Below, piece after piece: positions 55,016-64,000 of a stretch of 64,000 bases of DNA (its first letter is position 1; each line of letters opens with the position of its first letter). The DNA is from Neofusicoccum parvum (lineage: Eukaryota; Ascomycota; Dothideomycetes; Botryosphaeriales; Botryosphaeriaceae), in assembly GCA_020912385.1 (NCBI GenBank), contig CP087211.1:124001-188000 (forward strand), in the 5' to 3' direction. Made by a program: the position numbers and the translations under genes. The notes beneath the pieces are model-generated. The model was not told the origin of the DNA, searched no databases, and worked only from the letters and a program-made list of their open reading frames with translations.

Positions 55016-56050
55016 TCAGGAACTACCGTTCAAGTCAAGACGCTGCTGCAAAGTTTTCCAAGCAACGGCCCCCCTCCGGGCATGTTGTTCGGGCACTCCT
55101 TCCCCCTTCTCGGCCATAGTCCTAGAGAAAAGCTCCATGGAGACAAAACCTTTGTACCCCAATCTGTGGATGATCGTCCGTGCAACTTGTTCCACGGGTA
55201 GATAGGCACCTCGATCCTTTTCGTAGATGTACGTTCGTGCATTGCGCGACCAATTCATCCGCGGAGGGTTTCCCTCGACATGGAACGGGTGGCCCTCAAC
55301 AAGTGGTGATTCCATTCGCTCTGCATCGACGACTTGGATGTAGAAGACTTTGTCCATATCGATGGTGCGAGTCATGCGTTTGAGCGATTCCTCCAGGTCT
55401 GTGTCTGCATTTGGTGTTTTTCCAGTGGGTGATGCCGGGTCTCCCCAGACTCGCCCGGCGATGTTGAAGGTGTCTAGGCATAGACCAAAATTCGGCCGGT
55501 CAACCAGCTCGATAATTTCCCACGCTTTTTCCCAAGTGTCGATGAACGTGCTCCAGCACAGATTTTCGTAGGCGAACCGGATTGGGGGGTCTTCCTGTAG
55601 TCCCAGATCCGCGAGTTCCCGGAGATCGGATGCAATGACAGACGAATCGCCCGTCAACTGCTCGGCAGGGAGGAAGTTGGCCGGTATCTGAATGGTGTTC
55701 GTTCCGAGAACCTTCGCAAGACGGAACCAAAGTTTGATCTTCTCGATGAGGCATGCATGTTGTTCGCGGTCGAGAAGCCCTTCGTAAAATAGAAATGGCT
55801 GCAACCCAATGATGGTCAGATGCAAGGAGTCGCAGAGCTCCCGAACACGATGCGCTGCCCGGACGAGTTGTTCAGAGTCAGGAGGATTGCTCCCACCACC
55901 CAACTCCCGAGCAAGGTATTCCAGATCCTCATAAAATACCTCAATCCCTTCAAATCCGTGTTTGGCAGCCTGGCGGAGCTTCTCCTCGAAGGGGTGTAGC
56001 CACGCGCGGCCAAGGGAAACAGACAGCACGGCTGGACGAAAAGTCTTCAT
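55016..56050 (-). CDS. qutC: 3-dehydroshikimate dehydratase (QutC/Qa-4 type)
   Basis: An intronless 344-aa TIM-barrel protein of the xylose-isomerase-like sugar-phosphate family, start ATG 56050. No upstream in-frame ATG precedes it with conserved sequence. Divalent-metal ligands expected for the fungal enzyme are visible: E in F-A-Y-E-N-L-C-W, D in C-L-D-T-F-N-I, Q in F-Y-I-Q-V-V-D, and E in V-S-M-E-L-F. The reaction is 3-dehydroshikimate to protocatechuate, the exit from the quinate branch to aromatic-ring cleavage. It is convergent with the dehydrogenase at 53936 and divergent from the SnoaL-like gene, sharing a 273-bp promoter that holds an operator-like palindrome. Confidence 0.9.
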   Translation of the reverse strand: MKTFRPAVLSVSLGRAWLHPFEEKLRQAAKHGFEGIEVFYEDLEYLARELGGGSNPPDSEQLVRAAHRVRELCDSLHLTIIGLQPFLFYEGLLDREQHACLIEKIKLWFRLAKVLGTNTIQIPANFLPAEQLTGDSSVIASDLRELADLGLQEDPPIRFAYENLCWSTFIDTWEKAWEIIELVDRPNFGLCLDTFNIAGRVWGDPASPTGKTPNADTDLEESLKRMTRTIDMDKVFYIQVVDAERMESPLVEGHPFHVEGNPPRMNWSRNARTYIYEKDRGAYLPVEQVARTIIHRLGYKGFVSMELFSRTMAEKGEGVPEQHARRGAVAWKTLQQRLDLNGSS

Positions 56051-56163
56051 GATATCGAACTTGCAATAGTCGAGTAGCCAAGAACAGAATCGGCGAAGCA
56101 AGTTGTGAGTTCGTGCTTTTGCGGGGTTCGGGACAGCGCGGGAAGAAATGCGGAGGCGTGAGG

Positions 56164-56180
56164 CGGATAAGTGCTTTCCG
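56164..56180. promoter_or_regulatory. Candidate activator site in a divergent promoter
   Basis: CGGATAAGTGCTTTCCG has CGG-N11-CCG ends, the spacing bound by Gal4-type zinc clusters. It contains GGATAAGTGCTT-TCC, the Qa-1F consensus short of one base. It lies 114 bp from the dehydratase start and 144 bp from the SnoaL-like start. Confidence 0.5.
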
Positions 56181-56323
56181 CCGGACGCAACACCCGGCAC
56201 CTCCGCACATTTGTTGCACCCAACATATCAAGGACACACCCGGTTGACCTGCATCATAGTTCCAAAGCTACAGTACTGAATAATAACAAGATAGCGGATC
56301 GATACCCCGAATTCACACGAAAG

Positions 56324-57077
56324 ATGGTCGACTTGCACTCGCTTCCGGAGGCTTCGAGACCTCAGTCCGCGATCCGTAACAACGGGCCTGATCACCTGGT
56401 CTTGGAGAGGTTTAAGCTACGCGAGCTCGCCGAGGGCTGGCCTTGTTACCGGTAAGCACTGCATGCTCCATTCAAAGGTGACAATTGATACGAGCTGCTG
56501 CAGTGATGCATGCGAGTGGGAGAATTTTGCATCGATATTCCACCCTGGCGCATACGTGTACACTACCTGGTCCGGCCGGCTTCTGTACACCGACTTCATT
56601 GCTGGATCCAAGGCTGGAATGGACAAAGGCGCGTTCATAATGCACCGCTGCCATGGCACCACTTCCGACATCAATCCGGAGGGGACGCGGGCGGTCACGA
56701 AGATGAAAGCCACCATCACGCAACGATTCACAATCGATGGTGCCGAAGTCGATGCTGAGTGCGACTGCCGCTTCTGCTTCTTCTTCGAGAAGATCGACGG
56801 GCGCTGGGGTGCTCGCTTTGTGCGGCATTGGTACGAGAAGGACAAGCTGATTCCCGTCAACCCTGCGAAAATCCCTGTGCTCGATGAGGAGAAGCTTAAG
56901 TCGTATCCACAGGGATACAAGTGCCTTGCATACTGCCAAGAAGCCACCATGGGGGTGAGGGTCTTGATGGACATGCCAGGGCATCGACGTGATGTTGGGA
57001 CGCCGAATGGCGAGAAGCATGACGTCCTGTACAGGCAGGCCAAGGCTTGGGTTGAGGGCGAAGAAATTGACATTTAG
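56324..57077 (+). CDS. SnoaL-like (NTF2-fold) protein in the quinate-type cluster
   Basis: Two exons (56324-56451, 56504-57077) encode 233 aa. The chain begins with a helix and [17 protein letters not shown], followed by A-Y-V-Y-T-T-W-S-G and a strand-rich barrel. This is the SnoaL-like layout of small cyclases, dehydratases and isomerases (relatives of scytalone dehydratase and ketosteroid isomerase). His in the F-H-P-G and M-H-R-C-H segments are candidate acid-base residues. Its role is not known. A dehydratase or isomerase step on a cyclohexane-carboxylate intermediate would fit the divergent pairing with 3-dehydroshikimate dehydratase. Confidence 0.8.
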
Positions 57078-57373
57078 CATAATTCTTGTATCTAAAGTGC
57101 GAGTTTCAGTTGTTCATTTGAACTCAAAATTTCCTCAGCCAAAACTTCGGCCAGCGGAGTCCGTTTCGTATACGCATATGACGCACTCGCCCGGGTCAAT
57201 ACATACGCAAGTACCTCATACTCTAAAAAATATGCAAACATTTTTCAGTACTTACGAACGGACAACGCATCCAGTGGTGAGACAAGTAGTCATTTCATTG
57301 GGATCTCTCTATGAATTTGAAAGTCTAGAAATGTAATGTTAAATGAGAAGCAAGAGATCATCGAAAACACTAT

Positions 57374-58234
57374 TTACAAACGGGATGCCACCTCGACTTG
57401 CATTGCTTCTCGCATGACTGACATAGGGGCACGCTCCCCAGTCCACAGCTCAAACTGCGCGTAGGCCTGCTCCTCCAATACATCCGTCCCTCTGAAAACC
57501 TCCCACCCGGAGAAGCCTTTCACAACTTTCATCATACCAGTTTCCAGAGGCCTGTATGCCATCTCGATCAAAACACCGGACCCTTTCTGAGAGAACAGGC
57601 TGCGTGGGATCTTCTCCTCGGTCAAGTCGTCCGCAGGAACGCAGGCGACAATCAGCCGAACATCTCCCTCTCCAGACCTTGCAAGCTCCTCCAGACTCTC
57701 AAAAATCCGGAATTTCGTGTTCGCAAAGTGCTGCGCCATTTCCACTGCTCTCGACCGAGTCTTGTTGACGACGACGATCTCCGGGACCTGCAGCGTCTGA
57801 AGCGCGTAGCAAGCAGCACGCGCGGCCCCGCCGGCTCCAACAACAAGAGCCGACGACGACTGATAGTCGGAGACCCTGCTCTTGACAATGCAAGCCTTGA
57901 TTCCGGACCAGTCCGTATTGTCGCCCAACAGAAGCTTGCGCCCGTTGGACTCTGTCCTGAAAATCGTATTGACGGCTCCAATGCGTTCTGCGCTGGGTGA
58001 CAGAGAGGAGAGGAGCTTCCCCACTTGAAGCTTGTGCGGGAAAGTGACCGATGCGCCGCCGAAGCTCGGTGCGTTGATCAGCTCCTCTACCGTCTGGTCG
58101 ACTTCCTCGCTCTCGTGGATGGAGTATCGATAAGGAAGTCCGAGTTCCCGAAATCCTGCATTGTGGAGCGCTGGAGATAGGGAGTGTGAGATGTTTCGGC
58201 CGAAGATGTAAAACTCTCGGTCTGAGGCGGGCAT
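57374..58234 (-). CDS. Shikimate dehydrogenase, AROM-type
   Basis: 286 aa from ATG 58234; the frame stays open to another ATG at 58474, which would add 80 non-conserved residues and may be leader. Motifs: S-H-S-L-S-P-A-L-H-N, V-T-F-P-H-K with catalytic Lys, D-N-T-D-W-S-G-I, and the GAGGAARAA cofactor loop. The C-terminal E-M-A-Y-R-P-L-E-T and Q-F-E-L-W-T-G-E-R-A-P resemble the SDH module of the pentafunctional AROM protein and of the adjacent repressor. It is a different subtype from the dehydrogenase at 53936. It likely oxidises shikimate (or quinate) to the 3-dehydro acid with NAD(P)+. It ends just before the SnoaL-like gene, tail to tail. Confidence 0.87.
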   Translation of the reverse strand: MPASDREFYIFGRNISHSLSPALHNAGFRELGLPYRYSIHESEEVDQTVEELINAPSFGGASVTFPHKLQVGKLLSSLSPSAERIGAVNTIFRTESNGRKLLLGDNTDWSGIKACIVKSRVSDYQSSSALVVGAGGAARAACYALQTLQVPEIVVVNKTRSRAVEMAQHFANTKFRIFESLEELARSGEGDVRLIVACVPADDLTEEKIPRSLFSQKGSGVLIEMAYRPLETGMMKVVKGFSGWEVFRGTDVLEEQAYAQFELWTGERAPMSVMREAMQVEVASRL

Positions 58235-58561
58235 GGCGATGGCTGCGCTGGTGGATGTTGAAATGGCGAGTGCCGTAGTTGTTGCTATGGAAGCTGGATT
58301 TTCGGTAGCGAGTTGCGAAAAGCAAAACTTGATCGGTCCGAGCAGGAAGTTTGAGAACCAGCTGGATTCCTCTGATGAAATGCCATTCTGAAGGTCATAG
58401 AAGTATCTGGTGCTATTGATGCAAGCATCCGTGCTGCGGAATATTTTAGCCGTTCCGAGCGGTTGAACAAACATCCGATAAGCAGTCCCAATTAGTCTGT
58501 CTCAGAGACCCTATGCGTCTATTCATCAGCCCGGTTTGCTTCTTCGTTCAGTTGGAGAGGA
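58235..58561. other. Spacer / possible N-terminal extension
   Basis: Between two minus-strand cluster genes. The dehydrogenase frame remains open through 58474, so part may be coding. Otherwise it is promoter sequence. Confidence 0.45.
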
Positions 58562-61209
58562 TTAATCATTCACCGTTTCCTTGCATCTCTTGAGAACCTC
58601 CGTACGCATCAACTTCCGTGGTGCTTTCCTTCCCGTAAACATCTCAAATTGCAGAATTGCCTGTTCCGGGAGAACTTGTAGGCCGTCAACGACGATCCAA
58701 CCCTGATCGCTGAGTTTGCGGGCCTGTGTTACTAACGGGGTTTCAACTGGGTCGTAAGCTAGCTATCATGCCGTTAGTAATTTACACGTTGTAGCATTTT
58801 GGAGATATTGGAAGATGATACCTCGACAACAACCCCACCCGTGACGCTTCCAAGCCAATCACGAGGAACAGTAAGATTAGTGGGGATTCCTTCCGGGCTG
58901 TGTGCTGGTACACAAGAGACGACGATGGTAGGTAGTTGAAATTCTGCTGGCCAAGCCCCCATCGACGGGAGCACTCTGATGGAGCAGAATCCAAGGCTTG
59001 AGCCACCACTACTGGCAGATACGCCAGCATCAGGGTCTGGACAGAACTGTGGTTTGACGGTCTCCCCGAGGTCGGTGAGCAAGGTGCGCCCGTGGAAATG
59101 ATTGGCCATCTGTTCCGCGTTCCGCAGTGTTCGGTTGTGGATGAAGATGTTTCGAACACCGAGGCGGATCATAGCGAACATTGCAGCCCGTGCCATGCCG
59201 CCTGCCCCAAGCACCAGTGCCGTTGTGCGAGACTTGACCGCATTGATCGGAGAAAGATTCCGGTGTATGCAAGTGATAATGCCCTTCCAGTCTGTGTTTT
59301 CACCGTGCAAACCATCGACGCGGCCAGCGCGATTCTGTCCGAGTAGGGGGTCGGAGCAAAGCGAACGAAGAGGTATAAGGGTATTAACGGCTCCAATTGT
59401 TTTAGCGTCGTCACTCAATGATTGGAGGAGAGGTACAATGCTGCTCTTAAATGGAGATGTTATGCTTGCGCCTCCAAAATGCGGGTCTTGAGCAAAGGTC
59501 TTCAAATCATCAACAGATGATCCTTGAAACAGCCTGTATTTGTGGGGCATTCCCAAGAGTTTGAAGGCAGCATTGTGCATGGCAGGAGATAGACTGGATG
59601 CCATATCCAAGCCAAAAATACCGAAATACATCTGGTCGAGGACGAACGATGCAAAAAGAGCATTCTGAGCTTCCGGAACCGTGAGCAACCACTCTGAAAC
59701 TGCGGCAGAGCTAGCTGAACGGAGTAGAGGATGAGTGACAGGAGTCAGGATTCGATTGAGGCAGCATGACGTGCGCCCAAAAATTCCAGTATTGTAGGCA
59801 ATCAGAGGAGCATGACGAGGATGGAGTTGTTCTGTCTCCAGACGGAATTGCTGGACCGAGATGTTGTCTGTCGCCGAGTGTGCAGTTTGGCAAAGACGAA
59901 TGATATCACAGCCGATGTCCCAAATGCGGGCAAACATCTCTCGGCGGCCCTTGCCCCTCCAGCCGTCGGGTCCTGGACGTTGGTCCAAGTAACTTCCGAT
60001 GATCTTGGTCGGTCCTTTGGCCCCTATGAGTTCTCGAACTCTCTCATCATTTTCCAGAGTAACATCCACGCATAAGTATTCCGGGGCAAGGCGTAGCCCA
60101 AACCGAAGAATTTCATAGTAGAGATCTTGGATTTCTCTCTTGCTGATCGAGCACGCCGTCCCGGTGACCATGTCGGTCGACAGTTGGACTTCGAAAACAA
60201 TGGGAAGTTGGAAACTCCTTCGGACTAGACAAAATTGCTCGCTGATAAAACTCGCTATCGAATGGTTGAATCCTTTGCAGCCATTTACGGTTGCTGGTAG
60301 ATCTACAATGAGATCTATGGCGTCTGCCATCAAATCAGAGCCCTGCAGCTGTGGAATGATGGTCGCTAAACCTGATAAAGGAAGTTGCAAAGCATAAGAG
60401 AAGTCCGCACAGTCCGGCTGCTGTCGACTGACGCCTTGGAGAATCTGGACCATTGGTGCTCTTGGCTGGCGGTGCGTAATACTGCTGATGAATTGAAGGA
60501 CATCCCGTTCGACCTTTTTCAAGGCCAGAGACATCGGAATTTGATGTGTTTGGTTGGGCATTTGTCCAGCCTCAGACATAAAAGGCTCAGAGATATTGAA
60601 GAACTCGAAAGTAGAGATTGCTCGGTAGACTGGGCGTCCAAGATCTACCAGGTGGGAGAAAGTCGCGGCATCGCAGACGCCGATATACTGCTGAATTTCT
60701 CCGACTTCTCTTTCAACGTAAATGACAGGATGGGTCTTTCCAAAGTCCCGAAGGAGGCGCTGTCCTGTGCCCTCTACAGATCCAGGCCCGCACACGATGA
60801 CGGCTTTAGACGGGTTCTCAAGCAGTATGGAGCGAGTTGCTTCCACCTCACAACGCCGGTACTCCTCCGGGCCGTATGAAGTCTTGAAAGCCGCTCGAGA
60901 TAATCCAGTGGTTTGAAAGAAATGTCGATCTGCGTCAACCAGTTGGTACCGCAGCGCGCTCGCTACCATGACTCCCAAGGTAGACTTGCCGGTTCCACGG
61001 AGGCCGATAAGCACGATTGAGGCATCGGCCGCGTAGGTATGTGACATGGATGATGGATTTGGTCCGGAGGCTGGGGTAATGAATGATGTTTGTGAATTTG
61101 GACTCTCTCGCACCCTGGGGCTGGAGTAGAGAGCTTCACGTTGACCATGTGGGTCAAGACTGCGGGCGCCCGGACCTTGCGGGGCATCAAATCTTCTCTT
61201 GGGCGCCAT
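58562..61209 (-). CDS. qutR: Quinate-pathway repressor, AROM-derived (QutR/Qa-1S type)
   Basis: Two exons (61209-58822, 58762-58562) encode 862 aa. Three modules copy the C-terminal half of AROM. The first is shikimate-kinase-like with intact Walker A GLRGTGKST at 69-77. The second is type I dehydroquinase-like (about 280-500). The third is shikimate-dehydrogenase-like with S-L-S-P-A-M-H-N and E-N-T-D-W-K-G-I. The dehydroquinase-like module reads S-Y-L-D and I-I-R-L where active enzymes have the catalytic His and Schiff-base Lys. This supports a sensing rather than catalytic role, as known for QutR. The protein is thought to bind pathway metabolites and hold the activator inactive. The last intron must be removed to reach V-E-L-A-Y-D-P-V-E-T. 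It is divergent from the activator, as in the Neurospora qa cluster. Confidence 0.93.
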
Positions 61210-61656
61210 CTGTCTGTATGCAGAACAAAACAGGAAGGGCACGCTGGGCAAGGGAACAGCGGTGGTAGCGGACCATCTGCAGACTACCACGCTGGGAGGA
61301 CGGCATTGCGCACTTGAGGCATGCCGAGAGGCGCACCGTGTTTCGAGGCGGCAATAGTATTAGCCGCCCACGCCGAACCCCGCATTCCGGCTGAAGATTT
61401 GTTCTGCGCGGCCGGCTGTCGGCTGGCATCCACTTCCATCGTCTTTCTCGTTCTAGGGCCTCTGGGTGTTAGGCGTGTGCGAGACTATGCAGTCACTTCA
61501 GCAGCTGTAATCAACCGGCTGGGTGGCGCGTCTTGCTGCTGCGCGAATCTCAACACAGCGCCAGCCCCACTCGCCACTATCACTCACCCCCAAATTGTCC
61601 AAGCACGTTGGACCAGCGTTCGTGGCAGCAGGGCCCCATGGGAGCATCTGAGCGCA
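61210..61656. other. Divergent promoter of repressor and activator
   Basis: 447 bp between the repressor and activator start codons. The activator frame stays open upstream to 61321, but that part shows no conservation. It contains the GC palindrome at 61347-61368. No GGRTAA-type operator was seen. Confidence 0.5.
61347..61368. promoter_or_regulatory. GGCGGC-N10-GCCGCC inverted repeat
   Basis: A perfect 6-bp inverted repeat with an AT spacer (AATAGTATTA), 138 bp from the repressor start. It includes CGG-N12-CCG, a possible zinc-cluster binding site. Confidence 0.4.
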
Positions 61657-63909
61657 ATGCCTCAAGCTCACACACGACAAAGAGCGCGGGTTCATTCCGA
61701 TGCAGACGAGGAACGGGTACGCGAAAAGAAACGGATTAGAGTTTCACGAGCGTGCGACGAATGCCGGAGGCGGAAGGACCGCTGCGACGGGCAGCAGCCA
61801 GCATGCCGGCCGTGTACCGAGGGGAGCAGGCAATGCAACTACAACCCCATGAAGAAGCGGGGCCTTCCACCAGGCTACGTCAGAGCGCTCGAGATGGTGC
61901 TGGGGTTGGTGTTCCGGTCCATCAAGGGCGGCGAGTCCTCCATACTCGCTCTTCTCCGCGGCGAGGTCGAGGCACCATGTTCAGCTGGCTCACCGACAAG
62001 CACAGATCAGAAATCAGCACCAATTGAGTGTCTTCTGGACACTTGGCGCAGAAGTGCGGTTTCGAAAGAAGTAGAAAAGATGCTGCTCGTCGAATCAGCC
62101 GACGACGAAGATGCTTCTGGGCAGACGCTGGATGACAGGTTTGCACTTGCGTTTTCCGCAACTACGGCGCCGCAAGCGACCATGGAGCCTACTCCCATCC
62201 CATCGCTGATGTCCGACTACGCCCATGCAGTGCTGGCCAGTCCGTCGCCCGCACTTGAGCAAGTAACTCCGTCTCCCATAACGTTTTCGCGCCAAGATTA
62301 CCAGTCGATCATGTGCACCGAGGGCATGGCGTCGCTTCCATCGAATTGGTTTTCCTTGCTCGACATATACTTCGCCAATACGCACTGCTGGTTCCCCATT
62401 GCGCAGAAGCACGAATCCTTACGAACAGCGCATCTTCTGGCCAACAGGACCACTGCTGACCGCCAGGATCCTATCAAATCGGGGGAACGAGCATTCCTTT
62501 GGGCTATCTTTGCATATACATCTCAGCAGTGCAATGCTTTGGGAATTACTTTGGAAAATAACGACGGTCGTGGTCTCGAACAAGGCGGCGCTCAAAGCCT
62601 GCAAAGGGAGGCAGAGAGCCTAGCAACCCTGGGTGGACTTCACCGAGACATCGACCATGTCCGGGCTCTTACGATTCTGGCTCTTCTTCAAGTGGGCTGC
62701 CAATGCTGGACAAAAGCATGGTTGTATATCGGCCAAGCGGTCTACCTCGCTGTCGATCTTGGGCTCGCCTCCCGGACGCCCAACCGGATCCAGTCAAGTC
62801 ACGATGACGGCCCTAGTCGCACTTTTCTTGGCTGTTTCGTTCTTGAAACCCTGGTAGCAGCGCAGCTTGGCCGAAGGCCATATCTCAGACGATCAGACGT
62901 GCATCTTGTAGCATTACAGGCAAATGGTATAGAGGAATGGGAGACTTGGCAGCCAAGTCGGCTCAGCAACGACCTTTCCTCTGACGGCAATCCAAAGCAT
63001 CCCCACGTCCCAGGGCACGCGTTGAGCATTTTCAGCAAACTTTCCGAGTTGGTTGTCATCCTGAATGACATCATTTCACAGCCCGGTGGTGAAGCATCCC
63101 GAAATCTGCTTTTGGAGGCGTCACGGAACCTTGACCGCTGGAGAGATCGATTACCTCAACATTGCCAGGCACCATTTAGTGGAAGGTCGTCGACTGCGTC
63201 CATGCCATCACCGCAACTGCTCAATATTTGCATCGCTTTCTGTAGCATTTCCGTCTCTCTGCGAGCGAGAACAGCGTCAGCACCAGACGAATCATTACAA
63301 GTCCGCGATATACCTTCCAGGGTCGGCAGATCTCTAGATTTCATTTCTCTACACCTACAAGATTCCGCAAGGAAGTATATGCCCGCAGTTTTTGAGCTGT
63401 ACGTATCAGCCTTGGATGGATTCTCTTCAATTCGGACCACATCTCTTGATGATGATCTTGTACGCTGCAGCAATGCTTCTAAAGTTCTGCGGACTGAGCT
63501 TGAGAAAACATGGCGAGGTGTCCGATCATCCCAAAACAGCCTAACTGGACACCCACCCCGCACTGGGCTATCTTCGAGCTACGAAACACTTGAAGAATCG
63601 TCTTCCCACCGCCTGGAAGCAGCGATCAGCTCAGCCTTGGCTTCTCACGCACCGAAACCCCCGCCTCTTCAGGAGTGCTCCTCTGGCACAAGGGATAGTA
63701 ATGACGATGCACTCTTCAATTCACTTACACTATTGGATCCTGTTGATTGGTGAGACAACGCTCTTCAAACTTTTCGCTCCGTGTTTACGGATTCTTATAT
63801 CTTTTTTAGGTCAGCGAACCCGCCCGAGTTTCTGGAACGTCTTGGACTTCCTTGTGGAGTTCTTCCAGCCGACTTTGAATCATTATTCAGTCCTGGCACA
63901 ATTCAATAA
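61657..63909 (+). CDS. qutA: Zn2Cys6 transcriptional activator of quinate genes (QutA/Qa-1F type)
   Basis: Two exons (61657-63749, 63810-63909) encode 730 aa. The zinc cluster C-D-E-C-x6-C-x6-C-x2-C-x6-C lies at about 32-58. It is followed by K-K-R-G-L-P-P-G-Y-V-R-A-L-E, a linker shared with QutA and Qa-1F. The middle region has the fungal activator domain (A-L-T-I-L-A-L-L-Q-V-G... D-L-G-L-A-S-R). The C-terminus, reached only after the last intron, has A-N-P-P-E-F-L-E-R-L-G-L-P-C-G, again typical of QutA and Qa-1F. It would bind cluster promoters and activate them when the repressor is relieved. An upstream in-frame ATG at 61321 exists, but 112 non-conserved residues would precede the DNA-binding domain. 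Confidence 0.92.
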
Positions 63910-64000
63910 TAATGGTATAGATTAATTTCAAAGACCAAAAGTAGACAAAAGGTATAAACGCGCCCATGATAAAAGCGCGGACACGTCCCCGCAGGAGAAA

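Noticed and set aside
61321..61656. Upstream start for the activator at 61321
   Set aside because: The 112 added residues are unconserved in type and overlap the divergent promoter; QutA-type proteins begin shortly before the zinc cluster.
1..64000. tRNA genes, rRNA, CRISPR arrays, operons with ribosome-binding sites
   Set aside because: None seen. The window is eukaryotic nuclear DNA and no cloverleaf with a T-loop consensus was found by eye; a tRNA scan would be decisive.

Overview
The window is nuclear DNA of a filamentous ascomycete (Pezizomycotina). Genes are dense and lie on both strands. Most carry one to seven short GT-AG introns (about 45-110 bp, many with CTRAC-type branch sites). 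Many gene families are typical of these fungi: Zn2Cys6 activators, BBE-type oxidases, fungal AAA proteins, and the 7029/7223-, 7730-, 7587- and 3632-type uncharacterised families. The species cannot be named from sequence alone. All exon models below were read by eye, and in nearly all of them the spliced lengths close in frame.

Left part (1-10 kb): a REXO-type exonuclease; a six-exon protein combining a STAND-like P-loop NTPase with a C-terminal nuclease-like block, recalling the CR/Crinkler effector architecture; a short-chain dehydrogenase; and a small eight-cysteine secreted protein. At 10.1-15.5 kb lies a complete Ty1/copia retrotransposon with identical 148-bp LTRs, a CAACA target duplication and one intact 1562-codon polyprotein ORF. 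It sits in the 5' leader of a small secreted-protein gene and separates that gene from its TATA box.

Middle part (16-49 kb): a mosaic of accessory and secreted functions. It holds a TAP-type serine hydrolase, a beta-propeller protein, a dead LINE fragment, a DFR-like reductase, two cell-surface proteins, an AAA ATPase, an MDR oxidoreductase, a BBE oxidase, an SDR relic, a deuterolysin-like metallopeptidase with an in-frame stop, a type II membrane glycosyltransferase, a D-amino-acid oxidase and an aquaporin. Two genes contain stop-free introns of a multiple of three that naive ORF reading would retain.

Right part (50-64 kb): a quinate/shikimate catabolic (qut/qa-type) cluster. It contains a TDT-family anion transporter, an SDR, a quinate-dehydrogenase-type enzyme, 3-dehydroshikimate dehydratase, a SnoaL-like protein and an AROM-type shikimate dehydrogenase. 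A multidomain AROM-derived repressor (QutR/Qa-1S type) and a Zn2Cys6 activator (QutA/Qa-1F type) are divergently transcribed. Palindromes resembling the Qa-1F operator lie in two of the intergenic regions. A catabolic dehydroquinase and a quinate permease are not seen in the window.
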